This document shows, piece after piece, positions 47,204-56,252 of a DNA stretch of 64,000 nucleotides (within the stretch, counting starts at the first letter, position 1; every line of letters begins with the position of its first letter). Under the pieces are notes generated by a model, which saw only the letters and a program-made list of their open reading frames with translations, had not been told where the DNA came from and searched no databases. Origin of the DNA: Bacteroidales bacterium (GTDB lineage: Bacteria; Bacteroidota; Bacteroidia; Bacteroidales; WCHB1-69); the NCBI GenBank assembly GCA_017651425.1, contig JAGCCZ010000072.1:1-64000 (forward strand), given 5' to 3'. The position numbers and the translations under genes are program-made.

Positions 47204-47211
47204 CAAAGGTA
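47204..47211 (-). promoter_or_regulatory. -7 element of the sigma factor/barrel unit
   Basis: The minus strand reads TACCTTTG (TAnnTTTG), 38 bases before the sigma start. The element lies between the esterase stop (47304) and the sigma gene. No -33 partner is obvious. Confidence 0.45.
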
Positions 47212-47303
47212 AAGAATGATCTTGGAAAATTTTTTCTCCGGAAAAAACGGGGGACAAGTAAATTCCAGACTGATTCTTTTTGTGCAGTCAGGAATGGGGA
47301 CTG

Positions 47304-48986
47304 TCAGTCGGCCTTTATGCTCGCACGGAAAGCGCAGCCGTTTGTACGCTCGCCAGCGGCGGAAAGCACACGCTTGGGAGCATCGCTGCGCCAAAGCACA
47401 GTCGCTGTGTTGTCATCCGTGGCTATGATAAAACCGCCCTCAATCTGCCAGTCGCAACGCTCGACATCAGGAATGTTGAGACGGTAAATCCGGGCGTCCT
47501 TTTTGTCATGCTCTATTTGGACACCACGGGTGAGTGTCTTGTAAAAGAATTTCTGCAGCTCTTCCTGAATGAAAAAATAGGTCTTGTTGGGTTTCCCGCT
47601 ATTGTCTTCGTATGGGGCGTGTTTGCCCCCCTCGATGGGATAGAAGCGGTTGATGACGTTCAGCGAGTCGAGGCGGTGGTGGATGGCCTTGGAACCATAC
47701 ATTTTGTCATACAGACGCTCTCCAATCTTGCTTTTCATGTCGGCGAAAGGATATCCCTCGTCGTATGGCACCAGATTGTCCTCGGTACCGTGGAAGGAGA
47801 TGACAGGGATGCGGCGTCCGTTAAGTTCGTCGAGGTCATAAACGGCACCCCACATGTTGGCGATGGCCTTGATTTTGGGCTTTCGCTTATAGTTGTTCCC
47901 CGATGCCTCGAATCCTCCGACCTTTTCTTTTAAGCCCAATTCATCCACGAATGCGGGGTGGTCACGGTCGGACATATAGACGGTGCCGAGGGCGGTGATG
48001 GACCCGGCACTTGTGCCGCCAATGAAGAAGTTGTTGGTGTCGATGCCGTATTCTTCCGCATGGGCGAGCAGGAAGCGCAGGGCGGCATTCGCGTCCTGGA
48101 TGGCTTCGTAACCGCACTCCTGGATGGAATTCTTCGAGAGTTTGAACCCCATGCGGTAATTGACAGACGCCGTGATGTAGCCGATGCTTGCGAAATGTTC
48201 GCACCATGCGGTGGAGGTGGGTGCAGCCTTGTCGCCGACAAGGAACGCTCCGCCATGGAAGAGCACGATTATGGGCCTCTGCTTGACGGTCGTGTCGTTG
48301 GGCAAATAAAGATCAAGGGTCAGATTCTGCTCCTTCTTTTTGGCCGAAGCCGTTTTAAGGATGCTTTGCACCGCCACCTGTCCCATCTTCTCGTGTTGGA
48401 CGGGCTTAGAGGTCCAGTAACCTTTGGCCTTGCCGTAAACCACATCTGCCTTTTTAGTGAATGTCAGCAGATTGGACGGACAGTTGGGTGCATATCGCTT
48501 GCTTTCGGAAACTTGGAAATCGGGTTCCCGATATTTCTCGAAAGAGAGATGTGTTTTTTCACTGACCAAACCGGCGGACTTGTACCATCCCACCACATGG
48601 TCGGCGTCCATGGAAATCTCGAACTCTATCGGGGTGTCTGTATCCGGGGTGCAGAAGAGATACTCGTTGTTTTTATGCTCCACCTCGAATTTGTGCGCCT
48701 TGAGCTTGTTTGAGCCTTTGACTACGGGATAGTAACGCCCGGAAAGCCGGTCGTGCTCGGTGTGGTCGATGATGATGAAATAGCTGTTGTTCCCAACTTC
48801 GCCAAAGTAGAAATCCTTGGTTTTGATGGTGGACAGGTCGAAATCTTTGTCGGCCTTGAAAACAGAGGCGTCCTTGCCAAGCTCAACTTGTTGGCTGCGC
48901 TTCTCGGCCTTGGTCGCCTCTTTCTTTCGGCAAGAGGCCATCAGGCATGTTAATGCAAACAGATAGACAAGAACCTTGGTTTTCAT
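47304..48986 (-). CDS. Alpha/beta-hydrolase (BD-FAE-like carboxylesterase) lipoprotein
   Basis: A 560-aa lipoprotein with lipobox LMASC (C19). An N-terminal beta-rich part (about 40-180) precedes an esterase domain: oxyanion HGGAF (244-248), nucleophile GGTSAGS (S326), and a late histidine in GGKHAPYED. The domain matches bacterial feruloyl- or acetyl-esterase-like hydrolases. Substrate unknown; polysaccharide side-chain removal is plausible. The last ~90 bases overlap the long upstream frame of the sigma gene, but not its chosen start. Confidence 0.8.
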   Translation of the reverse strand: MKTKVLVYLFALTCLMASCRKKEATKAEKRSQQVELGKDASVFKADKDFDLSTIKTKDFYFGEVGNNSYFIIIDHTEHDRLSGRYYPVVKGSNKLKAHKFEVEHKNNEYLFCTPDTDTPIEFEISMDADHVVGWYKSAGLVSEKTHLSFEKYREPDFQVSESKRYAPNCPSNLLTFTKKADVVYGKAKGYWTSKPVQHEKMGQVAVQSILKTASAKKKEQNLTLDLYLPNDTTVKQRPIIVLFHGGAFLVGDKAAPTSTAWCEHFASIGYITASVNYRMGFKLSKNSIQECGYEAIQDANAALRFLLAHAEEYGIDTNNFFIGGTSAGSITALGTVYMSDRDHPAFVDELGLKEKVGGFEASGNNYKRKPKIKAIANMWGAVYDLDELNGRRIPVISFHGTEDNLVPYDEGYPFADMKSKIGERLYDKMYGSKAIHHRLDSLNVINRFYPIEGGKHAPYEDNSGKPNKTYFFIQEELQKFFYKTLTRGVQIEHDKKDARIYRLNIPDVERCDWQIEGGFIIATDDNTATVLWRSDAPKRVLSAAGERTNGCAFRASIKAD

Positions 48987-49009
48987 GACCGGGCATTATG
49001 AGAGAACTT

Positions 49010-50563
49010 CTATTTGGGTAGCAGTTTGACAAAGGGAATCATCATCTCCTCCATGGAAATACCGCCATGCTGGAAGGTGTTCTTGTAGAGGTTGACGTAT
49101 TGGTTGAAGTTGTTCTGATAGGCGAAGAAGTCGTTTCGGGTGGCGAAGATGAAGCGCTGGGTCATGCTCTCCTTGGGCAGGAAGGCCTCGTCGGGGTTCT
49201 TGATTTCGAAGACCTCGCGGGCAGGGTAGTCCATGCTGCTGCGGCCCACCTTGTAGCGCAGGTTGGTGTTGAGTTCGCGTTCGCCCACCATCTTGAGCGG
49301 TCTGCTTACCTTGATGGTCCCGTGGTCCGTGGTGATATAGACCGGCACTTTCTTGTCGGAAAGATATTTGAGCATGTCAAGCAGGATGGAGTTCTCGAAC
49401 CAGGAGGCGGTGACGCTGCGGTACGACTTCTCGTCGTCGGCCAATTCGCGCACCACGCCCACATCGGTGCCGGCGTGCGAGAGCATATCGACGAAATTGA
49501 AGACAATGACATTCAGCGGGTTGTGCATCAGCTGGTGGAAGTTGTCGAAAACCTTCTTCCCGAAATCGGCATTCAGGATCTTGGCGTAGGAATATTTGAA
49601 ATTCTTGCCGTAACGCTTGAGATACTCGCCGAGCAACTGCTCCTCGAACTGGTTCTTGCTGCCGTTGTCGCTCTCGTTGAGCCACATCTGCGGATATTTT
49701 TTCGCGATGACGGAAGGCATCAGACCGGAAAAGAGGGCGTTGCGCGCATAGTGCGTGGCTGTGGGCAGAATGCTGTAGCAAAGCGTCTCGTCGTCTGTGT
49801 AATAATAGTCGTGCAAGATGGGATAGATGCTCCGCCATTGATCGTAACGCAGGTTGTCGATGACAAACAAGAACGCGGTTTTGCCCTCTTCTAAGAATGG
49901 GAACATCTTGTCTTTCAACACGGTGTGCGATTGTATGGGCTTTTCGCTGCCACGTCCGTTGACCCAGTTGAGGTAATGTGCCTGCACGAACTTGGCAAAC
50001 TGGATGTTGGCCTCCTCCTTTTGTGCGGCCAGCATCTCGGCAACGCCTTCGTCCTCAATCTTCTCGATTTGCAGTTCCCAATTGACCAATTCCTTGTACA
50101 GGTCGGACCACTCCTGGATGGAAAGATGGTCGGAGATGCGCATCGACAATTCGCGGAAGGCCTGTTGGTAGTCAACCGTCACTTTGGTGGTCACTAAGTT
50201 TTTCTTGTCGATGTTCTTTTTGAGGCAGAGCAGGATCTGGTTCGGGTTGACGGGCTTGATGAGGTAGTCGGCGATGTTGGAACCGATGGCGTCTTCCATG
50301 ATGTGCTCCTCCTCGCTCTTGGTGATCATCACGATGGGGATGTGCGGATGGGTTTTCTTGATCTGCTGCAATGTCTCCAAACCGCTAAGTCCCGGCATGT
50401 TCTCGTCTAAGAAAATGATGTTGATGAATTCCTTCTCCAAAATGTCAATGGCTTCGCGTCCGCTGAGGGCGGGAATGACATCATATCCCTTGGTCTTCAA
50501 AAATAAAATATGGGGTTTTAAAAGGTCGATTTCATCATCGGCCCACAAAATTCTCGCATTCAT
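49010..50563 (-). CDS. porX: PorX-type response regulator with PglZ domain
   Basis: A 517-aa protein: receiver domain (1-120) with the phosphorylation aspartate D53 in FLDENMPGLSG and the conserved lysine in DYLIKPVNP, a helical linker, and a PglZ/alkaline-phosphatase-like domain with AFLFVIDNLRYDQW and ITTDHGTIKV blocks. PorX regulates type IX secretion genes in Porphyromonas and relatives, and its C-terminal domain hydrolyses cyclic oligonucleotides in characterised proteins. It fits the many T9SS cargo genes here. The partner kinase PorY may or may not be the truncated kinase at the right edge. Confidence 0.9.
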   Translation of the reverse strand: MNARILWADDEIDLLKPHILFLKTKGYDVIPALSGREAIDILEKEFINIIFLDENMPGLSGLETLQQIKKTHPHIPIVMITKSEEEHIMEDAIGSNIADYLIKPVNPNQILLCLKKNIDKKNLVTTKVTVDYQQAFRELSMRISDHLSIQEWSDLYKELVNWELQIEKIEDEGVAEMLAAQKEEANIQFAKFVQAHYLNWVNGRGSEKPIQSHTVLKDKMFPFLEEGKTAFLFVIDNLRYDQWRSIYPILHDYYYTDDETLCYSILPTATHYARNALFSGLMPSVIAKKYPQMWLNESDNGSKNQFEEQLLGEYLKRYGKNFKYSYAKILNADFGKKVFDNFHQLMHNPLNVIVFNFVDMLSHAGTDVGVVRELADDEKSYRSVTASWFENSILLDMLKYLSDKKVPVYITTDHGTIKVSRPLKMVGERELNTNLRYKVGRSSMDYPAREVFEIKNPDEAFLPKESMTQRFIFATRNDFFAYQNNFNQYVNLYKNTFQHGGISMEEMMIPFVKLLPK

Positions 50564-50656
50564 ATAAATTGTTTTTGTTAGTTTACAATAAGGATAAACG
50601 AGACAAAAAGATATTTAGTATAAATCTGCGATAAAGATTACAGGAACAGTCGTGCC

Positions 50657-51064
50657 TTATGGGACCATCGGGATTCCGGCTTCAGGATTGATGGGCATGG
50701 GCATGGTGTCGGGGATGCCTAATTCCTTTCGCATCTCGGCGATGCGGTTGGAGGCGTCGGTGAGCAACTTTTCCGCCGAGTTTTCCTCACTGATATAGTA
50801 GTCGATGGAGCGGACGAACTGGTCGCGGGTGACGTGATGGCGGTTGAAGAGCTCCTTGTAGTACATGCGGGTGAGCTGGAGACGGCTTACCGTGTCGGGG
50901 GCCAGATGGACGGAGCTTTCTATCAGATAGCTTTCGGCGATGAGCTCGACCATCTTGTTGCGCCCGATGAGATCGTCAGGCTTTTCGAGCACCTGTTTTT
51001 TGCTTTTGCAAGAGCTGCAGAGGAACAGGAGGGGGAGAAGTGCGAGTATGATGATCCTTTTCAT
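50657..51064 (-). CDS. DUF4296 lipoprotein
   Basis: A 135-aa lipoprotein with lipobox LCSSC (C19) followed by a helical DUF4296 domain (KMVELIAESYLIESSV and YYKELFNRH segments). Function unknown in Bacteroidota generally. The start at 51064 gives the signal peptide MKRIIIL. It lies seven bases after the CCA-enzyme gene and is probably co-transcribed. Confidence 0.8.
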   Translation of the reverse strand: MKRIIILALLPLLFLCSSCKSKKQVLEKPDDLIGRNKMVELIAESYLIESSVHLAPDTVSRLQLTRMYYKELFNRHHVTRDQFVRSIDYYISEENSAEKLLTDASNRIAEMRKELGIPDTMPMPINPEAGIPMVP

Positions 51065-51071
51065 GGCGGTG

Positions 51072-52496
51072 CTATTCGGGTTGTTGAACAAGGGTGAGAC
51101 CCAGTTTCTCGCCCTCTTCGATCATGCGCCGGAGGGCGGCGGGACGGTTGTTCTCGATTTCGCCGTCGAGGATGGCGTTGCAGACAGCCTCCTTGATGAT
51201 GCCGATCTCGCGACTGGGCTTGATGCCGAAGGCGGTCATGATGTCTTCTCCGTCGAAGGGCGGGCGCCAATTGCGGAGTTTGTCCTTCTCCTCGATCTCC
51301 ACTAACTTCTCGCGCACCTTGGCGAAGTTGTCGAAGCAGCGCTGTATCTTGGCGGAGTTTTTGGAGGTGACATCGGCCTCGCAGAGGCGCATCAGGTCGT
51401 CGATGTCGTCACCGGCCTCGAAGAGCAGTCGGCGCACAGCCGAGTCGGTGACCTCATCCTCCACCAATGCGATGGGACGGAGGTGCAGTCCCACGAGTTT
51501 CTGCACATATTTCATCTTCTCGTTGGCGGGCATGTGGAGGCGGCGGAAGATGGAGGCCACCATCTTGGCGCCCACGGCGTCGTGGCCGTGGAAGGTCCAG
51601 CCGATGCCGGGCGCGAAGCGCTTGGTGACGGGCTTGGCGATGTCGTGCAACAGAGCCGCCCAGACGAGCCATACGTTGGTGGATGACATCGCGATGTTGT
51701 CCACCACCTCGAGGGTGTGCAGGTAGTTGTCCTTGTGTCCTTTGCCGTTGATGTGTTCCACGCCTTTGAGGGCCTCCATCTCGGGCAAGAAGCGTTCGAG
51801 GAGGCCGCATTCGTCGAGCAGCTTGATGCCGCGGGAGGGACGGATGCAGCGGAGTATCTTGTTGAACTCTTCGATGATGCGCTCGTTGGAGATGATCTCC
51901 AGCCGGTAGGCGTTGCGCTTGATGGACTCGAAGGTGTCGGGGTGTATGTCGAAGTTGAGCTGGGTGGCGAAGCGCACGGCGCGCATCATCCGCAGCGGGT
52001 CGTCGGAAAAAGTCTTGTCGGGGTCGCAGGGGGTGCGGATGATCTTGGCGTGCAGGTCGCGGATGCCGTCGAAGGGGTCGATGAGCTGGAAGGCCTGCTC
52101 GCCGTTGAGGGCGATGGCCAGGGCGTTGATGGTGAAGTCGCGCCGCAGCTGGTCGTCCTCCAAAGTGCCGTCCTCGACCACGGGCTTGCGGGAGTCGTGG
52201 CTGTACGACTCGCGGCGGGCGCCCACGAATTCCACGTCGCACTCCTCGTAGGGGAACTGGGCGGTGCCGAAGTTCTTATAGACGTTGACGTGCAGGTCGG
52301 GGGAGATGAGGGCGGCGGTTGCCTTGGCCAGCTGGATGCCGCTGCCCACGGTGACGATGTCAATGTCGGTGTTGTGGCGGCGCAGCAGGATGTCGCGCAC
52401 CACACCGCCCACCACGTAGGCGGTCAGTCCGAGCTGATCGGCGGCCTTCGCCACAATGGCGTAGATGGGGTGTGTCAGATGCTTTTCGTAGGTCAT
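51072..52496 (-). CDS. cca: CCA-adding tRNA nucleotidyltransferase with HD domain
   Basis: A 474-aa enzyme. The class II nucleotidyltransferase head has GGVVRDILLRR and the D.D pair in NTDIDIV; the middle has the RRDFTINAL motif, and an HD phosphohydrolase domain follows with ALLHDIAKP. It repairs or builds the CCA end of tRNA. The start at 52496 begins the normal N-terminus; 32 further codons read across the promoter. A TACTTTTG box lies at complement of 52531-52538. Confidence 0.93.
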   Translation of the reverse strand: MTYEKHLTHPIYAIVAKAADQLGLTAYVVGGVVRDILLRRHNTDIDIVTVGSGIQLAKATAALISPDLHVNVYKNFGTAQFPYEECDVEFVGARRESYSHDSRKPVVEDGTLEDDQLRRDFTINALAIALNGEQAFQLIDPFDGIRDLHAKIIRTPCDPDKTFSDDPLRMMRAVRFATQLNFDIHPDTFESIKRNAYRLEIISNERIIEEFNKILRCIRPSRGIKLLDECGLLERFLPEMEALKGVEHINGKGHKDNYLHTLEVVDNIAMSSTNVWLVWAALLHDIAKPVTKRFAPGIGWTFHGHDAVGAKMVASIFRRLHMPANEKMKYVQKLVGLHLRPIALVEDEVTDSAVRRLLFEAGDDIDDLMRLCEADVTSKNSAKIQRCFDNFAKVREKLVEIEEKDKLRNWRPPFDGEDIMTAFGIKPSREIGIIKEAVCNAILDGEIENNRPAALRRMIEEGEKLGLTLVQQPE

Positions 52497-52530
52497 CGTG
52501 AGGTCATTTTCGGGGATGCCAAAATCGCTG

Positions 52531-52538
52531 CAAAAGTA
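52531..52538 (-). promoter_or_regulatory. -7 element of cca
   Basis: The minus strand reads TACTTTTG, a TAnnTTTG box 35 bases before the start. -33 partner not clear. Confidence 0.5.
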
Positions 52539-52626
52539 CGTTTTTTTGAAATATGAATTTTGCGGGTTGTTGCCAAAAGACCTTCTTGACAAGGCCGATT
52601 TTTAATCCGCAATATGTGGTAGGAGG

Positions 52627-53637
52627 TTATGGCTCAGCGACGCGGTGGAAGCGCGTCTCCAACTCGTGCATCCTTTCCAGCAACTGGTCGAACGGGATCT
52701 TTTCGCCATAAATCATAGTTTGGCACATTCGGTTGTAGTCTTTTCGCCAATCTTCTATCCACGGGTGTGGTGGGGTTAGAACGAGCTGTTTCCGTATGTC
52801 ACAGTCGTAATCAACACCCTGTATTGCTGTGAAAGCTTTGCGGTGTTCTTTGATGTGGTTCCAAAGGTTGACATCGGAAACAGCTTGAATAGTCAATGGA
52901 TTATCCATCATCCGTTCCAAATCATACAGGTGGCGTGAACGACGGTTGGCGGATAAAGATTCCCGTGGAACAGAGAACAGTTCGTGCAAAAGAAACACTT
53001 TCTCTAAAAATGTTTTTGATGGAGATGCTACCGGTATGTTAACGTCTTTAACATCATTTACGGGGAGTTCTTCTGCTAAAAAACTTTTGCACATAAAAGG
53101 TTCGGCAGGTTCAATCAAGGAACGTGATCCTATTTCCAGTTGAACGACTGGGAGTATATATGACATTGTACCTTCATACAATGTTGGGTAAGACACGCTG
53201 ATGGTTCTTGGTTCAGGGTAGGTGTTGTCACCAGTGCCATCAGGTTGCACTGTGATTTTACAATATGGAAGCAACCCAAGGTCGGGAAGTGCTTTGTTCA
53301 ACATGGCTGCAAACTCATTTGCGACATAGAGCGATGACGCTTTGCGAAGATGCTTTATTTGCTTTTTTGTTGGGACTTCGTTTGCTCCGAAATACGCCGG
53401 ATCGATGGCAAGGTCAATGTCCTCGGAAAAACGCTCTATCATTTTCCAAGCCTTGCTCAAGGATGTCCCTCCCTTGAAAATCATCTTGTCTGCGATAGGC
53501 ATACTAAAAACGACCTTCAGGATATTGCTAACCCACCAGTCTTTTTCAATAATAGACTCGGGTAACCCGCGTTTGCGAGAGACAATGAGCAAAGCCTGTC
53601 GCTGCTGTTGTGGAGAATAATTCAGAAAATCAATCAT
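52627..53637 (-). CDS. abiEii: AbiEii-type nucleotidyltransferase toxin
   Basis: A 336-aa nucleotidyltransferase-fold protein of the AbiEii/AbiGii family. Motifs KGGTSLSKAW (55-64) and SEDIDLAI (71-78) are intact. In characterised type IV systems the toxin blocks growth and aborts phage infection. The ATG at 53637 lies inside the last codons of the antitoxin gene (8-base overlap), and longer starts would extend into that gene. Confidence 0.85.
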   Translation of the reverse strand: MIDFLNYSPQQQRQALLIVSRKRGLPESIIEKDWWVSNILKVVFSMPIADKMIFKGGTSLSKAWKMIERFSEDIDLAIDPAYFGANEVPTKKQIKHLRKASSLYVANEFAAMLNKALPDLGLLPYCKITVQPDGTGDNTYPEPRTISVSYPTLYEGTMSYILPVVQLEIGSRSLIEPAEPFMCKSFLAEELPVNDVKDVNIPVASPSKTFLEKVFLLHELFSVPRESLSANRRSRHLYDLERMMDNPLTIQAVSDVNLWNHIKEHRKAFTAIQGVDYDCDIRKQLVLTPPHPWIEDWRKDYNRMCQTMIYGEKIPFDQLLERMHELETRFHRVAEP

Positions 53638-54238
53638 AATAAGCTTGTTGAACAATATTTTGAATCCAATCGGGCATCAGCGCAATATCCTGCATGATTT
53701 TGTCCTTTCCTTCTGCTTTGAGTAATCTTACAATATGTGCGGTCTGTTCGTCGGTCAAATTGTTTTTGCCGATTTCTTTCAATGCAAAAGTGATGATCAT
53801 AGCCTGTTGGTTGTGAAATTGCAGATTTTTAGGGGAAGTGTGAATGAATTGCAGACTGTGACCATCCAGCAATGTCACCTTCCGAGACTTTCCGTCAGTT
53901 AAATAAACAAAGTTCATCGGCAGTTGGGTGCTCAATCCGACGCGGTTCAACGCGTGGACACCTGTCGGTACAATTCTTGCACCATCCCGTTTGGCAATAG
54001 CAGCAGCAACATCATCAAACGAGGGCAACAAGTATCCCGTGCCAAATAGTTTGTCTTTTTTTGGAAAACAATAAATACCTCTCGCCACCCGAATGATTTG
54101 TCCGGCTTTGGTCAATTGTTCCAATGCCTTCCGCACTCTGTTAGGATTGGCATAGTGCGCATACTCGTCAGCATAAAAAACGGTTCCTCTCCCGCGTTTT
54201 CTTAAACTTTTTAATATTTTATAATCAACACTTTCCAT
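53630..54238 (-). CDS. AbiEi-type antitoxin/regulator (DUF6088-like)
   Basis: A 202-aa protein with an N-terminal winged helix (about 1-50, with VFYADEYAHYANPNRVRKAL), then a RGIYCFPKKD segment typical of AbiEi, and a larger C-terminal domain. The family acts as antitoxin and represses its own operon by binding inverted repeats upstream. A 15-bp perfect dyad (54256-54288) is in the right place. It is the first gene of the pair. Confidence 0.8.
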   Translation of the reverse strand: MESVDYKILKSLRKRGRGTVFYADEYAHYANPNRVRKALEQLTKAGQIIRVARGIYCFPKKDKLFGTGYLLPSFDDVAAAIAKRDGARIVPTGVHALNRVGLSTQLPMNFVYLTDGKSRKVTLLDGHSLQFIHTSPKNLQFHNQQAMIITFALKEIGKNNLTDEQTAHIVRLLKAEGKDKIMQDIALMPDWIQNIVQQAYYD

Positions 54239-54255
54239 TTATATTTCAAATTATT

Positions 54256-54288
54256 TTTTTCACATAAAGAGTGTCTTTATGTGAAAAA
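54256..54288. promoter_or_regulatory. Perfect 15-bp inverted repeat, probable AbiE operator
   Basis: TTTTTCACATAAAGA (54256-54270), GTG, then TCTTTATGTGAAAAA (54274-54288): two perfect 15-base arms with a 3-base centre. It lies between the TATTTTTG box (complement of 54300-54307) and the antitoxin start, the normal position for a repressor that blocks transcription. Confidence 0.8.
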
Positions 54289-54299
54289 TGAAAACAATG

Positions 54300-54307
54300 C
54301 AAAAATA
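54300..54307 (-). promoter_or_regulatory. -7 element of the AbiE operon
   Basis: The minus strand reads TATTTTTG, about 12 bases upstream of the dyad operator and 62 bases before the antitoxin start. Confidence 0.55.
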
Positions 54308-54417
54308 CATTTTTTTTCATTCATCACATCGAGACAATATGATGTATTATTTTTCTCATTTTGTTACAATGAGGTGAGATTTTTTTGCGGGAGATGTCAG
54401 AGGAACACTACTGTACA

Positions 54418-56115
54418 CTATCTCCTCACTCCCACCAGCGCCCCCGACACGTTCCACGAGCTGAAGCTGCCCCCCTCGGGCACGCCCTGAGGGATGGCGA
54501 CGGTGATGGTGTGCCGCCCGGGCTTCAGGTCGGAGAGGTCGAAGTAGGTGGGCTGCGTGGCCGTGCCCGGACACCAGCCCGAACGCGAGTAGTCGGACGA
54601 GGACATCCCGTTCCAGAAGTTGCCGGAAGCGGGGTTCAGCGTGCGGTAGGTGCCGCAGTCGCAACGCCACGGCGTATATACATAGCGCACCTGCCCGTCG
54701 ATGAGGATGGTGTTGGCCTTGGGCACGAATTCGTCGCCGGTGTCCCAGCCCCCGTGGCCGGTGGTGATGTACCGCAAGGTGAGCTGCTCTGTCCCCTCGG
54801 GCACGTCGAAGCTGACCGTCAGCGAGTCGGTGCCGAAGAAACGGCCGTAGTTCTGCCCCGCCATTTCCATCACGTTGCAGGTGTTGAAGAGCGGGAGCAC
54901 AAAATGTTTGTCCATTTCAGACGTGTCCCAGACGTCGCTCTCGGGATAGGCCTTCAGGGTGAGCGAGAGCTTGTGGCCGCCGCCGTCGTAGTTGCCGATG
55001 AAGGCGCCGATGAGCACTTCGTCGCCGAAGAGGGGCTGCAGGTCGCTGATGTCCTGCTTGTAGCGGGTCTCGGTGGCCCACTCGCGGTCGTCGAGCGACC
55101 GGTATTGGTTGTAGTGGCGGATGCCGAAGGGCGTGAAGAAGCGGACGAGCTCCACCAAGGGCAGGTAATGGTCTGTCATTCTGATGCCTTGGTAGGTGCC
55201 GCCCTCTTTGTCGGTGAAGAAGGGCAGCACATCGGCGGTGTTGGCCTTGAGGGCGTCGAGGAAGCTCTGCTGCCGGCCGGTGGGGATGAGGAAGATGGAG
55301 CCCGTGCGGTCGTAGGCGTCGCCGTTGGAGTATTGCGTCACCTCGGCGAAGAGCCGGTAGTGGGCAGGCAGCTGCCGCCAGTGGAGACGCTTGAGCACGA
55401 CCGTGCCGTTGGCAAACGACAGGGTGGTGTCGAAATCAACCGTCTGCGGTACGGCAATCTTGGGGTTGAAGCAGATCTGCGCCTCGTCGAACACCGGCAC
55501 GGTGATGACCAACTTCTCCTTCTCTAGGTTGTTGAGCTGCGCGCGGGTAAGCACCTCCCCGAAGTGGTGGAGGTCGTCGCTCGTGAAGAGCGGCTCCTTG
55601 AAGGGGCGCAGTTTCTGCACCCCGGCGAGTTGCACGATGGCGTTGCCGTTGCGCCGGTACTGCACTAACGTGCCGGGCAGGTCGGCGAACGAGGCGATGG
55701 GCGTGGCCAGGAGCTTCAGGTCCTGGGTGACCCACAGCTCTATGGTGTTGGAAAAGAGCACAATCTTGTATTTGGTGCATCGGTAGCCGTTGATTTTCTC
55801 GGTGCCCTCTTCGTTGTATTCGTTGGAGGGCATACTGCTGCCGCTGCAGTACCGCTCTTTGGGAGAATATACCAGCTGGCTGACGATGGTGTCGGCGGCG
55901 TAGTCGATGTAGGTGTAGTGGGTGGCCGTGCCGGGGACGGGGTTCGCTACGGGGGCGTTGCCCGACTCTATCCGCACGCGGTCGCCCTCCACCAAGACTT
56001 TGGTCAGGGAGGTGTCGCCGTCGCCGCCGAGGGTGAAGGCACGATAGAGCAGTTGGTGCTGGGCGCTTGCGCCGGTCAGCCATAAGACAAGGAGTGGCAG
56101 GAGAATTTTCTTCAT
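54418..56115 (-). CDS. Secreted PNGase F-like peptide N-glycosidase
   Basis: A 565-aa secreted protein (signal peptide about 1-18, MKKILL... ending ASAQ). The last 190 residues match the PNGase F fold very well: RYITTGHGGWDTGDEF, NTILIDG, YTPWRCDCGTYR, NPASGNFWNGMSSSDYSRS, WCPGT and PEGGSFSSWN. PNGase F cleaves N-linked glycans between GlcNAc and asparagine. About 350 N-terminal residues lie before this domain. No T9SS tail is visible, so it should be periplasmic or secreted in another way. Acidic residues are present in GDEF, but I could not verify all three catalytic acids. Confidence 0.82.
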   Translation of the reverse strand: MKKILLPLLVLWLTGASAQHQLLYRAFTLGGDGDTSLTKVLVEGDRVRIESGNAPVANPVPGTATHYTYIDYAADTIVSQLVYSPKERYCSGSSMPSNEYNEEGTEKINGYRCTKYKIVLFSNTIELWVTQDLKLLATPIASFADLPGTLVQYRRNGNAIVQLAGVQKLRPFKEPLFTSDDLHHFGEVLTRAQLNNLEKEKLVITVPVFDEAQICFNPKIAVPQTVDFDTTLSFANGTVVLKRLHWRQLPAHYRLFAEVTQYSNGDAYDRTGSIFLIPTGRQQSFLDALKANTADVLPFFTDKEGGTYQGIRMTDHYLPLVELVRFFTPFGIRHYNQYRSLDDREWATETRYKQDISDLQPLFGDEVLIGAFIGNYDGGGHKLSLTLKAYPESDVWDTSEMDKHFVLPLFNTCNVMEMAGQNYGRFFGTDSLTVSFDVPEGTEQLTLRYITTGHGGWDTGDEFVPKANTILIDGQVRYVYTPWRCDCGTYRTLNPASGNFWNGMSSSDYSRSGWCPGTATQPTYFDLSDLKPGRHTITVAIPQGVPEGGSFSSWNVSGALVGVRR

Positions 56116-56139
56116 ATTCGGAAGGATTGAAAACGGGGG

Positions 56140-56147
56140 CAAAGATA
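56140..56147 (-). promoter_or_regulatory. -7 element of the PNGase F-like gene
   Basis: The minus strand reads TATCTTTG, 25 bases before the start at 56115, giving a short leader. No -33 partner is clear. Confidence 0.5.
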
Positions 56148-56191
56148 CATATTTTAGTTAAGAGTTGAGAGATAAGAGTTAAGAGTTGTAG

Positions 56192-56211
56192 AGCCGCGCG
56201 GCCGCGCGGCT
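56192..56211. repeat. 20-bp GC-rich palindrome
   Basis: AGCCGCGCGG followed by CCGCGCGGCT is perfectly self-complementary. It is embedded in taagagtt spacer repeats next to the 413-bp repeat, similar in setting to the palindrome at 32624-32651. Confidence 0.6.
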
Positions 56212-56252
56212 TAAAAACCGCAAATCGTAAATCGGAGTGGATAGTTTATATT

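Noticed and set aside
47167..47394. Upstream extension of the sigma factor frame
   Set aside because: It covers the end of the esterase gene and a TACCTTTG promoter; sigma region 1/2 begins directly at 47166.
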